From the NCBI GenBank assembly GCA_003446015.1, contig DMBU01000139.1, positions 1-46,578 on the forward strand: DNA of 46,578 nt. The letters run 5' to 3'. Origin of the DNA: Bacteroidales bacterium. GTDB lineage: Bacteria; Bacteroidota; Bacteroidia; Bacteroidales; UBA12077. Shown piece after piece: positions 8,839-16,913 of the stretch; the stretch's first letter is position 1; the number at the start of each line of letters is the position of its first letter. The notes under the pieces are model-generated. The model was given only the letters and a program-made list of their open reading frames with translations, ran no database searches and was not told the DNA's origin. Position numbers and translations under genes: made by a program.

Positions 8839-9888
8839 ATGGAACGATTTAAGATTTTAATCGTCGAGGATGATCCAATACAAGAGAAAATAATCCAGCA
8901 TATTTTAGAAAATCTGGATTATAAAATTCAGCTTTTGAAATCGCAAAATGGATTTGATGCCTTAAAAATTGTTGAGAAAGAACTTCCTGACCTGATCCTT
9001 ACCGATTGGGATATGCCTAAAATGAGTGGTATTGATTTTTGTAAACGGATTCAGACGAATAAAAAATTTAAGGATATTCCGGTTATTATGTGCACTGGAA
9101 TCAATACTTCATCTGAAAATTTAAAATCAGCATTTGAGTCCGGGGTAGTCGATTTTATTCGCAAACCCCTTGATAAAATGGAACTGGTTTCACGAGTAAA
9201 ATCAATGTTGAGATTATCAGAATCTTATCAAACAATAAAACGACAAAAAGAAGAAATTGAAGCTGAAAAAGAAAAATCGGATAAATTATTACTAAATATT
9301 TTACCTCAAAAGATTGCAAATGATTTAAAGGAGTTTGGAAAAACAGAACCTGAATTATTTAAGGCTGTTACAGTTTTTTACAGTGATATTGTAGATTTTA
9401 CGGCAAAGACCTTGAAAATTCCACCCGACATTTTATTAAATGAGTTAAATGATCTTATCAAAGGATTTGACGCAATTATGAATAAACATCATTGTGAGAA
9501 AATTAAAACGGTGGGTGATGCATATGTTGCTGTTTGTGGCATGCCCAATACAAATCCGAAACATGCGGAAAATATTTTAAATGCAGCCATCGATGCCATC
9601 GCTTTTTTAGCTGAAAGAAATAAAAAAAGTAAATATAAATGGGAAGTCCGCCTGGGAATAGATACTGGTGAAGTTATGGGAGGAATTATAGGAACAAGTA
9701 AATATATTTATGATATTTTTGGTGATCCTGTAAATACAGCTTCCAGGTTAGAGCATAATTCACAAACTATGAGGATACATGTATCGGAAAGGACCTATAA
9801 ATTAGTAAAAGATAAATTTGAATTCGAAGAGCAAGCTCCACTTGAAGTTAAAGGAAAAGGGCTCATGAAAATGTATTTTGTGAAATAA
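8839..9888 (+). CDS. Response regulator fused to class III adenylate cyclase
   Basis: Receiver domain (residues 1-125) with acidic pair E10-D11-D12, phosphoacceptor D56 in LTDWDMP, T86 and K109-P110; then a short coiled linker ending in LLLNILP (150-156); then a class III cyclase domain (about 172-349). Metal-binding Asp residues are D183 (YSDIVDFT) and D227 (VGDAYV). The purine-selecting positions are K223 and D292 (IYDIFG), the pair found in adenylate rather than guanylate cyclases; transition-state residues N299 and R303 are present. It therefore should make cAMP in response to phosphorylation by an unlinked histidine kinase, as none is adjacent. The CBS gene follows 23 bases later. Confidence 0.9.
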   Translation: MERFKILIVEDDPIQEKIIQHILENLDYKIQLLKSQNGFDALKIVEKELPDLILTDWDMPKMSGIDFCKRIQTNKKFKDIPVIMCTGINTSSENLKSAFESGVVDFIRKPLDKMELVSRVKSMLRLSESYQTIKRQKEEIEAEKEKSDKLLLNILPQKIANDLKEFGKTEPELFKAVTVFYSDIVDFTAKTLKIPPDILLNELNDLIKGFDAIMNKHHCEKIKTVGDAYVAVCGMPNTNPKHAENILNAAIDAIAFLAERNKKSKYKWEVRLGIDTGEVMGGIIGTSKYIYDIFGDPVNTASRLEHNSQTMRIHVSERTYKLVKDKFEFEEQAPLEVKGKGLMKMYFVK

Positions 9889-9911
9889 TATAACATCATA
9901 ATAAACTCTTT

Positions 9912-10616
9912 ATGGCAAGCAATGCAGAAAAGTTTCTTGATATCTTTAATCTCATCGAGAAACATTTAAAATCAGAATACAATAATGGATATTATATTCC
10001 CTTTGGTGATTTGGTAAGAAAAGCTTCTGCCAAAGAAGGAGTCATAAAACGTTTTCGCGAAGATTTATTTGTGTACTCAGATTTGAGAAATGTTATGGTA
10101 CACAATTCAAGAATAAACGGGCGAATTATTGCAGAACCTTTAGACGATGTTATTGAAAAAATAGAGCTGATTTGGAATCAGATTCAACATCCTGAGAAAG
10201 TATCAAAGTTTAAAAAGAAAGTTTATTATTGTTTTTCAGATGATAAATTATTGAAAGCATTGCAATACATGCACGAACATAAAATATCGCAAATCCCCAT
10301 TCTTGAGAAAGGAGAGATTATAGATATTTTAAATGCAAACCACATTACTGATTGGCTGGCCGCAAAAGAAACCGTTTCGCCAGCCAGAACAAGTATTAGC
10401 GAAGTTTTACAAAATGCTACACGAAATAAAAACTTTGAAATTATTTCAGGGAATATGTCAGTCTTCGATGCGGCTGAGATTTATAAAAATTCCTACATGA
10501 AACCACCGGTTAACTGGTATTATGATGCGTTGATTATAACTCCTACAGGAAAGGCTAATGACCAGATGGCAGGAATCATCGTTCTAAAGGACATTGCTGA
10601 ATACATTAGTACTTGA
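9912..10616 (+). CDS. CBS-domain protein with helical N-terminal domain
   Basis: A 234-residue cytoplasmic protein. Residues about 1-95 are helical and include SDLRNVMVHNS, an R-N-x3-H-N motif like that of HEPN-fold proteins. Residues about 110-232 look like a CBS-domain pair (HEHKISQIPILEKGEIIDILNA for the first; AGIIVLKDIAEYI closes the second), which usually binds adenine nucleotides such as AMP, ATP or cyclic dinucleotides. It lies 23 bases after the adenylate cyclase and is probably cotranscribed, so it could sense or act with cyclic nucleotides; that link is inference. Confidence 0.7.
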   Translation: MASNAEKFLDIFNLIEKHLKSEYNNGYYIPFGDLVRKASAKEGVIKRFREDLFVYSDLRNVMVHNSRINGRIIAEPLDDVIEKIELIWNQIQHPEKVSKFKKKVYYCFSDDKLLKALQYMHEHKISQIPILEKGEIIDILNANHITDWLAAKETVSPARTSISEVLQNATRNKNFEIISGNMSVFDAAEIYKNSYMKPPVNWYYDALIITPTGKANDQMAGIIVLKDIAEYIST

Positions 10617-10649
10617 TAAAGCTTATTAATTAGTCATTGAGAGGGAACC

Positions 10650-10684
10650 GAAGCAATCCAATAGTACATTGAGCAGATTGCTTC
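10650..10684. terminator. Hairpin between convergent genes
   Basis: GAAGCAATC (10650-10658) pairs perfectly with GATTGCTTC (10676-10684) around a 17-base loop. It lies between the end of the CBS gene and the end of the leftward membrane-protein gene. There is no strong T-run on either side, so termination is only plausible. Confidence 0.3.
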
Positions 10685-10710
10685 AGTTGTATTCTTCTTC
10701 GCAATAATCC

Positions 10711-11115
10711 TTAAAAAATCATTCCCCAAAAACAATACATATACAAGCAAGCAGATATTACAGAATCAATAATAATTAGATTGGATTTTAAAATTGCTTT
10801 TTTGTACAATACATAGGAGGTTGCAAATCTCATTAGTAGTTGTATTAGGAAAAAGGAAAATATCTGTAATCCATACTTATTATAGGATTTGGCACTCTCT
10901 AAGTTGAACCGGACTATCTCAGAAAAACTTCTCGATAATCCCTCACTTTTACAGGGATGCCCATCAATATTGGCACAAGCAGATTTTATGGGATGATTAT
11001 CTTTTTCGGCACAAAAAATGCCGGAATAAATAAATATTAGCATAATTATTCCGGCAAATGATAAATTAATAATATGGTAAGGTTCTTTTAAAATAGAATC
11101 AATTTTATTTTTCAT
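10711..11115 (-). CDS. Small membrane protein, degenerate DUF2752-like
   Basis: A 134-residue protein with about three hydrophobic helices (roughly 16-33, 80-98 and 110-132). The loop contains GHPCKSEGLSRSFSEI, which resembles the CPxCGLTR signature of DUF2752 proteins but has KSE where the second Cys is usually found. The start ATG overlaps the end of the DUF4190 gene by 11 bases, showing translational coupling; DUF2752-like and DUF4190 membrane proteins often sit together in Bacteroidota. Function unknown. Confidence 0.65.
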   Translation of the reverse strand: MKNKIDSILKEPYHIINLSFAGIIMLIFIYSGIFCAEKDNHPIKSACANIDGHPCKSEGLSRSFSEIVRFNLESAKSYNKYGLQIFSFFLIQLLMRFATSYVLYKKAILKSNLIIIDSVISACLYMYCFWGMIF

Positions 11116-11608
11116 CCTTTTCTTTATCCACGTCGTCTGCTACCTTTTCAACTTCTTCAGAGAATTCTTTAAGTGCTTTACTTGCAGCTTTTGCGGCTTC
11201 CTGCATTGAATCGTCGGATATTTCTTCAATTTGTCCTTCAAGTTCTTCCATTGCTTTTTCAAGGTCTTTCATGTCTTCATCGTCAAGTTCCTCGTCAATA
11301 GCTTTCTGAATTTCTTTTCCAAATTTCTCAATTTGTGTTGGAGCATTACGAAGCATATACATTTGCCATGCTGCAATTGAAGTTCCCATAATTGAAAGGA
11401 TTAGGGCTGCAATAAGAATTCCTTTTGGGGCATTTGCTTTATTTGCCTGAGAAAAGCCAATTGCACTAAAGACAATCGCGATAATACCGGGGATCAATGC
11501 CCACATCCCCAGACAAGGGATAAATGAAATAATTAAAGCTATAATTCCTAGTACAAGACCTGCAATACCTAAACCTTGGCCTGCGTTAGATCTGATATTT
11601 TCTTCCAT
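11105..11608 (-). CDS. DUF4190 membrane protein
   Basis: A DUF4190 protein with two transmembrane helices in the first half (GLGIAGLVLGIIALIISF and GILIAALILSIMGTSIAAW) and a long acidic helical tail (about residues 90-168) of Glu/Asp-rich heptads likely to form a coiled coil. The start is placed at the ATG at 11608 (MEENIRSN); an in-frame TTG at 11638 would add ten residues with no family support. Overlaps the next gene by 11 bases. Role unknown. Confidence 0.75.
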   Translation of the reverse strand: MEENIRSNAGQGLGIAGLVLGIIALIISFIPCLGMWALIPGIIAIVFSAIGFSQANKANAPKGILIAALILSIMGTSIAAWQMYMLRNAPTQIEKFGKEIQKAIDEELDDEDMKDLEKAMEELEGQIEEISDDSMQEAAKAASKALKEFSEEVEKVADDVDKEKDEK

Positions 11609-11680
11609 GTTTTTGAGTTTATAAGATTGATTTATCAAATATATTAAAATGACGTGTCTTCTGCAAAAGATGCTGCATAC

Positions 11681-12196
11681 TTATTCAGTTGAAATGATCT
11701 TAAATAAGTCTTTTTCAAGACTTTCGCTGGGTGTTTCAATAATGCGACCTATTTCAGCTCCATCTCGATAAAATATAAAGGTTGGAACTAACTCAATGTT
11801 TAGTTTTTCAAGCATTAACCCTTCAGCTTTTTTCTTGATGTTTACTCCAATAGCTGTAGTGTTATCCAAATCATAGCTTAAATACTCAAGAATCTTAACA
11901 AACCTTGGTGTCTCTCTTTGACTATCACTGCACCATGTACCAATAACGATAGTGATGGTTGTGTTTTGTAAAAGATTTGTTTTAATTTCATCCAAGGTTT
12001 TTGTATCGACAGAATATTCCTGATATTCTGTTTCGTACCATACATTATGTGGAGGATACTGTAACTGAATAAGTTTAAAATAACCAATTATGGTATCAAG
12101 TCTAGGGATCATTAAAGTCTCTTTTTTAATATCAGAGGCCTGTATAACAACCATTGATAAAAGGAAAATGTAGAATAGGAGAATGAATTTTTTCAT
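11681..12196 (-). CDS. Secreted thioredoxin-fold protein with a single active-site Cys
   Basis: A 171-residue exported protein: signal peptide about residues 1-20, then a thioredoxin fold from about 75 onward. The active-site region reads GTWCSDSQRETPRF, i.e. CSDS instead of CxxC, so the resolving Cys is a Ser; the cis-Pro is present in ELVPTFIFY. It cannot carry out the usual dithiol exchange but could work through a monothiol mechanism or bind peptides. Similar WCSDS thioredoxin-family proteins are common in Bacteroidota. It is read away from the MFS gene and shares an 88-base divergent promoter region with it. Confidence 0.75.
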   Translation of the reverse strand: MKKFILLFYIFLLSMVVIQASDIKKETLMIPRLDTIIGYFKLIQLQYPPHNVWYETEYQEYSVDTKTLDEIKTNLLQNTTITIVIGTWCSDSQRETPRFVKILEYLSYDLDNTTAIGVNIKKKAEGLMLEKLNIELVPTFIFYRDGAEIGRIIETPSESLEKDLFKIISTE

Positions 12197-12284
12197 AATC
12201 TAATTGATTTAAAGTTTTATGCAATATATTTAAAACTATTTTACAAATAAAGAGTTTTAATGATTTATATTCCAGAATAACCAG

Positions 12285-13532
12285 ATGGATAAAATTTTAT
12301 CGGAAAGAAGATCAAAAATCAATTTTAGATCTTTTTTATGGCATGCCATATTTCTTGCATTAGCAAGCAATTTTATGGATGTTGACACCATAATTCCTGC
12401 CATGCTTATACAATCAGGAGGAACTCCGTTTCATCTTGGTATTTTAACTGCCATATTACTTGGAGGATCAAGTTTCTTTCAGTTGTTTTTTGCAAGTTAT
12501 TTATCTAATAAATCATATAAAAAAAAGTATTTGTTAACGGCAATTAACATGAGAATAATTTCTCTAGTTGCATTAGCAATCTTATTTTATTTTTCTCCAA
12601 ATTTTAAATCCGACCTGTTAATTCTTTTTATTTTCGTTATTATTTCAATTTTTGCTATAAGTGGTTCCTTTGCCAATATATCTTACATGGATATTTTTGG
12701 AAAATCGGTAAAACCTGAAAAACGCAAAAAGTTTTTTACCTTAAAAGAATCAATAACGAGTATTGGAGTTTTTCTTTCTGCTCTTATTGTGCGTGAATTA
12801 TTAAAGAGATTTGAATTTCCTGCAAACTACAGCCTGCTCTTTTTTATTGCAGCAATGCTGTTACTAATAGCATCCTGGGGCTTTTGGCAGATTAAAGAGG
12901 TCAGATCAGAAATAAAACTAAACAAAGGATTCTTAGATTTTTTTAAACGGATTCCCGGCGAAATCAGAGCAAATCCAAATTTAAAATATTACTTATTATT
13001 AATTAACTCGTTGGGTTTAGCGCTAAGTTTACTTCCTTTTTTAATTTTACTTGCCAAAGAAAACTTTGAATTAACAGATAAAATGGTGGGGAACTTTCTA
13101 GTTTTCAGAATTACAGGAATGGTTCTATCCGGATTAATATTTTATCGCCTGTCAAGTAAAATTAATTATAAAACGATGGTTCAGGTTGCTTCTGTAGTTG
13201 GGGCATTAATTCCAATAATTAGCTTGTTTTTAATTCAATATGAGTTTTACTACCAGTTCTTGTTTCTCTTTACAGGATTTTTTGTTTCCGTTTACAAGAT
13301 TTCGAAAAATGGTATTTTGATTGAAATATCAACAATTAAAAACAGGGCTGTTTATACAGGCATTTCAGGAGCAGGGGATATTGTTTCAATGATTTTCCCT
13401 TTAATGGCAGGAGCCCTTGTATCTGTTTTGGGATTTCATTTTGTTTTCATCCTGGTGTCTTCAGTTGTGTTTTTAGGATTTTTTATTTCACGAAAACTGG
13501 ATTGCTCTTCTTCATTATCTCATAAGGCTTAG
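12285..13532 (+). CDS. MFS transporter
   Basis: A 415-residue protein with about twelve hydrophobic segments, the length and layout of the major facilitator superfamily. The segment ILLGGSSFFQLFFASYLSNKSYKKKYLL fits the loop 2-3 region of MFS carriers (the remnant of the G-x3-D-R-x-G-R motif). The first cytoplasmic stretch is basic. Substrate unknown. It is a single gene: divergent from the thioredoxin-like gene upstream and separated from the BlaI gene by 125 bases with a promoter of its own. Confidence 0.8.
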   Translation: MDKILSERRSKINFRSFLWHAIFLALASNFMDVDTIIPAMLIQSGGTPFHLGILTAILLGGSSFFQLFFASYLSNKSYKKKYLLTAINMRIISLVALAILFYFSPNFKSDLLILFIFVIISIFAISGSFANISYMDIFGKSVKPEKRKKFFTLKESITSIGVFLSALIVRELLKRFEFPANYSLLFFIAAMLLLIASWGFWQIKEVRSEIKLNKGFLDFFKRIPGEIRANPNLKYYLLLINSLGLALSLLPFLILLAKENFELTDKMVGNFLVFRITGMVLSGLIFYRLSSKINYKTMVQVASVVGALIPIISLFLIQYEFYYQFLFLFTGFFVSVYKISKNGILIEISTIKNRAVYTGISGAGDIVSMIFPLMAGALVSVLGFHFVFILVSSVVFLGFFISRKLDCSSSLSHKA

Positions 13533-13616
13533 ATTACTTATAATATAAGGTTCTAAAGAAACAAATATTAGATTTTGGATAGTTAAAAAAAGTTAAAAAA
13601 TTGTAACAACTATATC

Positions 13617-13646
13617 TTTTAGTTTGAAAACTAAAACATTTAGTTT
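13617..13646. promoter_or_regulatory. Three-half-site operator of the BlaI-type repressor
   Basis: Three alternating copies of an 8-base half-site: TTTAGTTT (ends 13625), AAACTAAA (13628-13635) and TTTAGTTT (13639-13646). The first two form a perfect 9-base-arm inverted repeat (TTTTAGTTT-GA-AAACTAAAA, 13617-13636), the second two a perfect 8-base-arm repeat with a 3-base spacer. The array overlaps the -33 element and reaches the -7 element of the blaI promoter, so a bound dimer would block RNA polymerase. Autoregulation is inferred from position and family. Confidence 0.7.
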
Positions 13647-13653
13647 ATGTTTG
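13623..13653 (+). promoter_or_regulatory. blaI-blaR promoter (TTTG-N19-TATGTTTG)
   Basis: TTTG at 13623-13626, a 19-base spacer, then TATGTTTG at 13646-13653: both elements match the Bacteroidota -33/-7 consensus. Transcription would start around 13657-13660, at the blaI ATG (13658), so the mRNA would have essentially no leader. Confidence 0.65.
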
Positions 13654-13657
13654 TGAT

Positions 13658-14038
13658 ATGAAGGAATTAACCAAAGCAGAAGAACAGGTAATGGAATATC
13701 TTTGGAAGCTTGATAAAGCTTTTGTTAAAGATATTTTAGATCAGTTTCCGGAACCACGGCCGGCTTATAATACGGTTTCAACTATTGTAAGAATTTTAGA
13801 AAAGAAAGGAATGGTTGGGTATTATGCATATGGTAAAACTCATCAATATTATCCTTTAGTTACTCCAGCCGGATATCGAAAAGGGAGATTTAAAGATGTG
13901 TTAAGCAAACATTTTAACAATTCATATAAAAAATTTGCGTCATTCTTTGCAAGAGAGGAGGATGTTTCGATAGCCGATTTGGAAGAAATGAAAAAAATCG
14001 TAGAAGAGGAAATTAAGAAACGAAAGGCACAGGAATAA
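13658..14038 (+). CDS. BlaI/MecI/CopY-family transcriptional repressor
   Basis: A 126-residue winged-helix repressor with the family start LTKAEEQVMEYLWKL and the DNA-recognition region AYNTVSTIVRILEKKGMVGY at about 42-61; the C-terminal half dimerises. In family members cleavage by the partner BlaR1 metalloprotease relieves repression. The partner gene starts immediately: the TAA ends at 14038 and the ATG is at 14039. An operator array lies just upstream. No beta-lactamase gene is nearby, so the pair more likely responds to an envelope signal than to beta-lactams. Confidence 0.92.
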   Translation: MKELTKAEEQVMEYLWKLDKAFVKDILDQFPEPRPAYNTVSTIVRILEKKGMVGYYAYGKTHQYYPLVTPAGYRKGRFKDVLSKHFNNSYKKFASFFAREEDVSIADLEEMKKIVEEEIKKRKAQE

Positions 14039-15361
14039 ATGGTGAACTTTAATCTTATAAATATTCTAGAGGCATCTGTTATGATGGCTATTCTTTATCT
14101 GTTTTATATGGGTTTTCTTAAAAAGGAAACTTTCTTTAACATGAATAGATGGTATTTATTAAGTTCATTATTGCTGACAGTAACTATACCTTTTCTTAAT
14201 TTTTCAGTTCATTTTTTAAATTATCCCGAAACTACCAGCAGTTTTATACATAAACTGTCTGGTTTTAAGCAGGGTTATAATGAGTTAAATGCCGTAATTA
14301 TATATGCATATTCAGGGAAGTTAACCTGGAGTATAATAAAAGATTACATAAGCCTGGTTTATTTAACAGGAATATTAATCTCGTTGGGATTTTTTGTATT
14401 TGGTCTTTTAAAGATAATTATCCTCATAATGAGGAGTCACTCTAAAAAACTTGGCAAATATAAAATTGTTGAAACTTCAGAATCCATATATCCTTTCTCC
14501 CTTTTTAAGTGGATTATTATAAATCCTGAAAAGTATTCATCTGATGATATTGAGCAAATTATTGCTCATGAAAAGATGCATGCCTTTCAGTTACATTCTT
14601 TTGATCTGATCTTTATTGAAGTCCTTGTTATTCTATTTTGGTTTAATCCTTTCATCTATTGGTACCGAAAATCGATCAGAGAAATCCATGAATACCTGGC
14701 CGATCGGGCTGTCGTGGAAAATGGCTATGATCGAATAGATTATCAGCAATTATTGTTAAGCCAGGTTTCAGGCAATCGATTAATCGGATTGTCCAGTAGG
14801 TTTTGTTATTCACTATCTAAAAACCGATTAAAAATGTTAACCATGATGAAATCAAAAAATATTTCGAAAATTAAAATTGCTTTGGCAATACCATTAATTG
14901 TTATTGCAATTTTTATGTTTGCTAACCCTGTTGAATTTGTAAAAGCTTCTGGAAATGCAAAAGAAAAAACTCAGATTGCACAAATACAAGACACTTCTGC
15001 ATCTTATTCCCAAAAGACAATAAAAGAAGAAAAATTTGAAGGTGACGTCTATTTTAATGCTGATGTAATGCCAACTTTTCAAGGAACAGATTCGGATTCG
15101 TTTAGATTATTTATTCAGGAAAATTTAAGGTATCCTGAAGAAGCGCAGAAAAATAAAATTGAAGGAAGAGTTTTTGTCCAATTCGATATTGACGAAGAAG
15201 GCAACCTTACAAATGCTATGATAGTACGCGGAGTTCATCCATCTCTTGATAAGGAGGCTCTTCGGGTTACAAACCTTTCTCCTAAGTGGCAACCTGCAAT
15301 GGATAAAGGCGAAAAAGTAAGAATTAGATTTACTTTTCCAATTGTCTTTAAGATGAATTAA
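14039..15361 (+). CDS. BlaR1-type M56 metallopeptidase with TonB C-terminal domain
   Basis: A 440-residue membrane protein. Helices at about 10-28, 38-58, 105-130 and 185-200 surround an M56 peptidase domain with the zinc motif H177-EKM-H181 and a following Glu in HEYLADRAV. A further helix at about 275-295 leads out to the periplasm, and residues about 330-440 are a TonB C-terminal domain (LRYPEEAQKNKIEGRVFVQFDI, then VHPSLDKEAL). The penicillin-sensing domain of classical BlaR1 is absent. This fusion is frequent in Bacteroidota and may couple an envelope or TonB-related signal to cleavage of the repressor encoded directly upstream. Confidence 0.92.
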   Translation: MVNFNLINILEASVMMAILYLFYMGFLKKETFFNMNRWYLLSSLLLTVTIPFLNFSVHFLNYPETTSSFIHKLSGFKQGYNELNAVIIYAYSGKLTWSIIKDYISLVYLTGILISLGFFVFGLLKIIILIMRSHSKKLGKYKIVETSESIYPFSLFKWIIINPEKYSSDDIEQIIAHEKMHAFQLHSFDLIFIEVLVILFWFNPFIYWYRKSIREIHEYLADRAVVENGYDRIDYQQLLLSQVSGNRLIGLSSRFCYSLSKNRLKMLTMMKSKNISKIKIALAIPLIVIAIFMFANPVEFVKASGNAKEKTQIAQIQDTSASYSQKTIKEEKFEGDVYFNADVMPTFQGTDSDSFRLFIQENLRYPEEAQKNKIEGRVFVQFDIDEEGNLTNAMIVRGVHPSLDKEALRVTNLSPKWQPAMDKGEKVRIRFTFPIVFKMN

Positions 15362-15392
15362 ATCTAAATTTAATAATGAGGTGTCCAAAAAG

Positions 15393-15491
15393 CCTTTGTG
15401 GAACTTTGTGCTTCCTTTGGGTAACTTTGTGGTATAAGTACAAAGCGTTGTTACACAGAGTTTCACGAAGAAGACGCAAAGTTCCGCTAAG
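15393..15491. repeat. Imperfect long inverted repeat (intergenic palindromic element)
   Basis: The left arm at about 15393-15433 (GTGGAACTTTGTGCTTCC then GTAACTTTGTGG) is the approximate reverse complement of the right arm at about 15451-15491 (ACACAGAGTTTCACGAAG then ACGCAAAGTTCCGC), around a centre near 15442. The phrases AACTTTGTG and TTTCACGAAG recur in many Bacteroidota intergenic palindromes. Its GC content is higher than the flanks. Probably a mobile, non-coding repeat inserted between the BlaR1 and TPR genes. Confidence 0.6.
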
Positions 15492-15554
15492 TAAAAAAAT
15501 TAGCAGTTTCTCAATTTTCAATACTTTTTGTACAGCTCCAATTTTTATTTTTCT

Positions 15555-16874
15555 ATGAAAAAAGCATTCTTCCTTTTGTTGGGAACTTTACTTTGTTTTA
15601 CAAGTTATTCTCAGAATCAGAATTCAGTTCAGAAACTTGAATTAAAAGTAGTAAAAGGCCAATACGATTCTGCAATTCATATTGCAAGTGAGCTTTTAGA
15701 AAGTGATTCATTAAATTGGACATTAAATTATTACCTGGGCAATTCATATCAGGCGAAGTACAATTATTTCGAAGCTTTAAAAGCATTTGAGAAAGCTAAT
15801 TTATTGGATACTGCAAATTATATTATTGAAAATGCTTTAGCTGGTATTTATGAGATTATTGGGAAAGATGAACAAGCTATTGACCTTTATTATAATCAGT
15901 ATTTGCGTGACACAACGAAAATTGAACCTATTGTTAATCTTGCAAATATTTTCAGAAATACGAGAGAATATGGCTCTGCAATTCATTATTATCAGAAAGC
16001 ATCAGCAATTGATCCTGAGAATTTTTATTATTACAAGCAACAAGGCTTTTGTATTAGTAAAATAAATATGCCTGTACCTGCAATTTTTGCTTATGAAATG
16101 GCACTGATGCTTAATCCTTACGACCTAAATGTATATGTTCAGCTGGCAAATATTCAGAATAGCGAAAGATATTTTAAGGATGCTATTCGTACGTGCAAAA
16201 AAGGTCTTTTAAATTATCCCAATGAAAACCAATTAATGAAAATTAGAGCCTATGCTTACTACTTAAACAGAGATTTTGACTCATCTATAATAGAGTTTAA
16301 TAAAATATTAGAATTCGGAGACACATCATTTTTTAATTTAAAATATAGGGGATTGGCACATTTTGAGAAAAAGGAATTTAAAGAAGCTATTGTAGATTTG
16401 AAAATGGCGTATGAGCTTAATGATGAGGATGCTGAACTTTGCTTTTTTCTTGGAAGTGCTTTAGGACGATCAGATGAAAATAAAGAAGGGATGGAGTTTT
16501 TGGATAAATCAGTTAAAATTCTTATGCCATCGCCTGTTGAGTTATCTAATATTTACTCAGAGATGGCTTATATTTTTTTAAATCAAGAGAAATATGAATT
16601 GTCGCTTGAACATCTGAAACTGGCATACAGAAATAATGCAACACCTATGCTTTCATTTAAAATGGCTCAATTGTATGATTATTACTTAAAAAATAAAAAA
16701 CTTGCGATTGATTGTTATGAAGGTTATTTAACTATGGTTAATGTTGCAGATTCAACTCTTGAAGCAAATAGATTAACGAATGCATTTCTGGAAAATCCTG
16801 TGGCATCTGAGTATGCAAACGAACGAATAAAGGTTTTAAAAGAAGAGCTGTTTTTTGAAGAAGGCTTAAAATAA
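15555..16874 (+). CDS. Exported tetratricopeptide-repeat protein
   Basis: A protein of 439 residues from the ATG at 15555 (MKKAFFLLLGTLLCF), which begins a typical signal peptide ending near SYSQ; an in-frame TTG at 15528 would put nine extra residues before it. The rest is helical with successive TPR-like units, recognisable from phrases such as YNYFEALKAFEKANLLDTAN and YGSAIHYYQKASAIDPENFYY, about ten units in all. TPR proteins act as periplasmic or outer-membrane assembly scaffolds. Partner unknown. A bidirectional terminator follows directly. Confidence 0.85.
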   Translation: MKKAFFLLLGTLLCFTSYSQNQNSVQKLELKVVKGQYDSAIHIASELLESDSLNWTLNYYLGNSYQAKYNYFEALKAFEKANLLDTANYIIENALAGIYEIIGKDEQAIDLYYNQYLRDTTKIEPIVNLANIFRNTREYGSAIHYYQKASAIDPENFYYYKQQGFCISKINMPVPAIFAYEMALMLNPYDLNVYVQLANIQNSERYFKDAIRTCKKGLLNYPNENQLMKIRAYAYYLNRDFDSSIIEFNKILEFGDTSFFNLKYRGLAHFEKKEFKEAIVDLKMAYELNDEDAELCFFLGSALGRSDENKEGMEFLDKSVKILMPSPVELSNIYSEMAYIFLNQEKYELSLEHLKLAYRNNATPMLSFKMAQLYDYYLKNKKLAIDCYEGYLTMVNVADSTLEANRLTNAFLENPVASEYANERIKVLKEELFFEEGLK

Positions 16875-16905
16875 AAAAGGATTGTTTTGTACAATCCTTT
16901 TTTTC
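16873..16905. terminator. Bidirectional intrinsic terminator
   Basis: GGATTGT (16879-16885) pairs with ACAATCC (16891-16897) around a 5-base loop, with A-runs on the left and T-runs on the right. It can end both the rightward TPR gene and the leftward bTHX gene. Confidence 0.8.
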
Positions 16906-16913
16906 AGTTTTTC

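Noticed and set aside
15376..15558. Small plus-strand frame upstream of the TPR gene
   Set aside because: It lies inside the palindromic repeat and has no protein-like features; its basic, Cys-rich translation is what such repeats give by chance.
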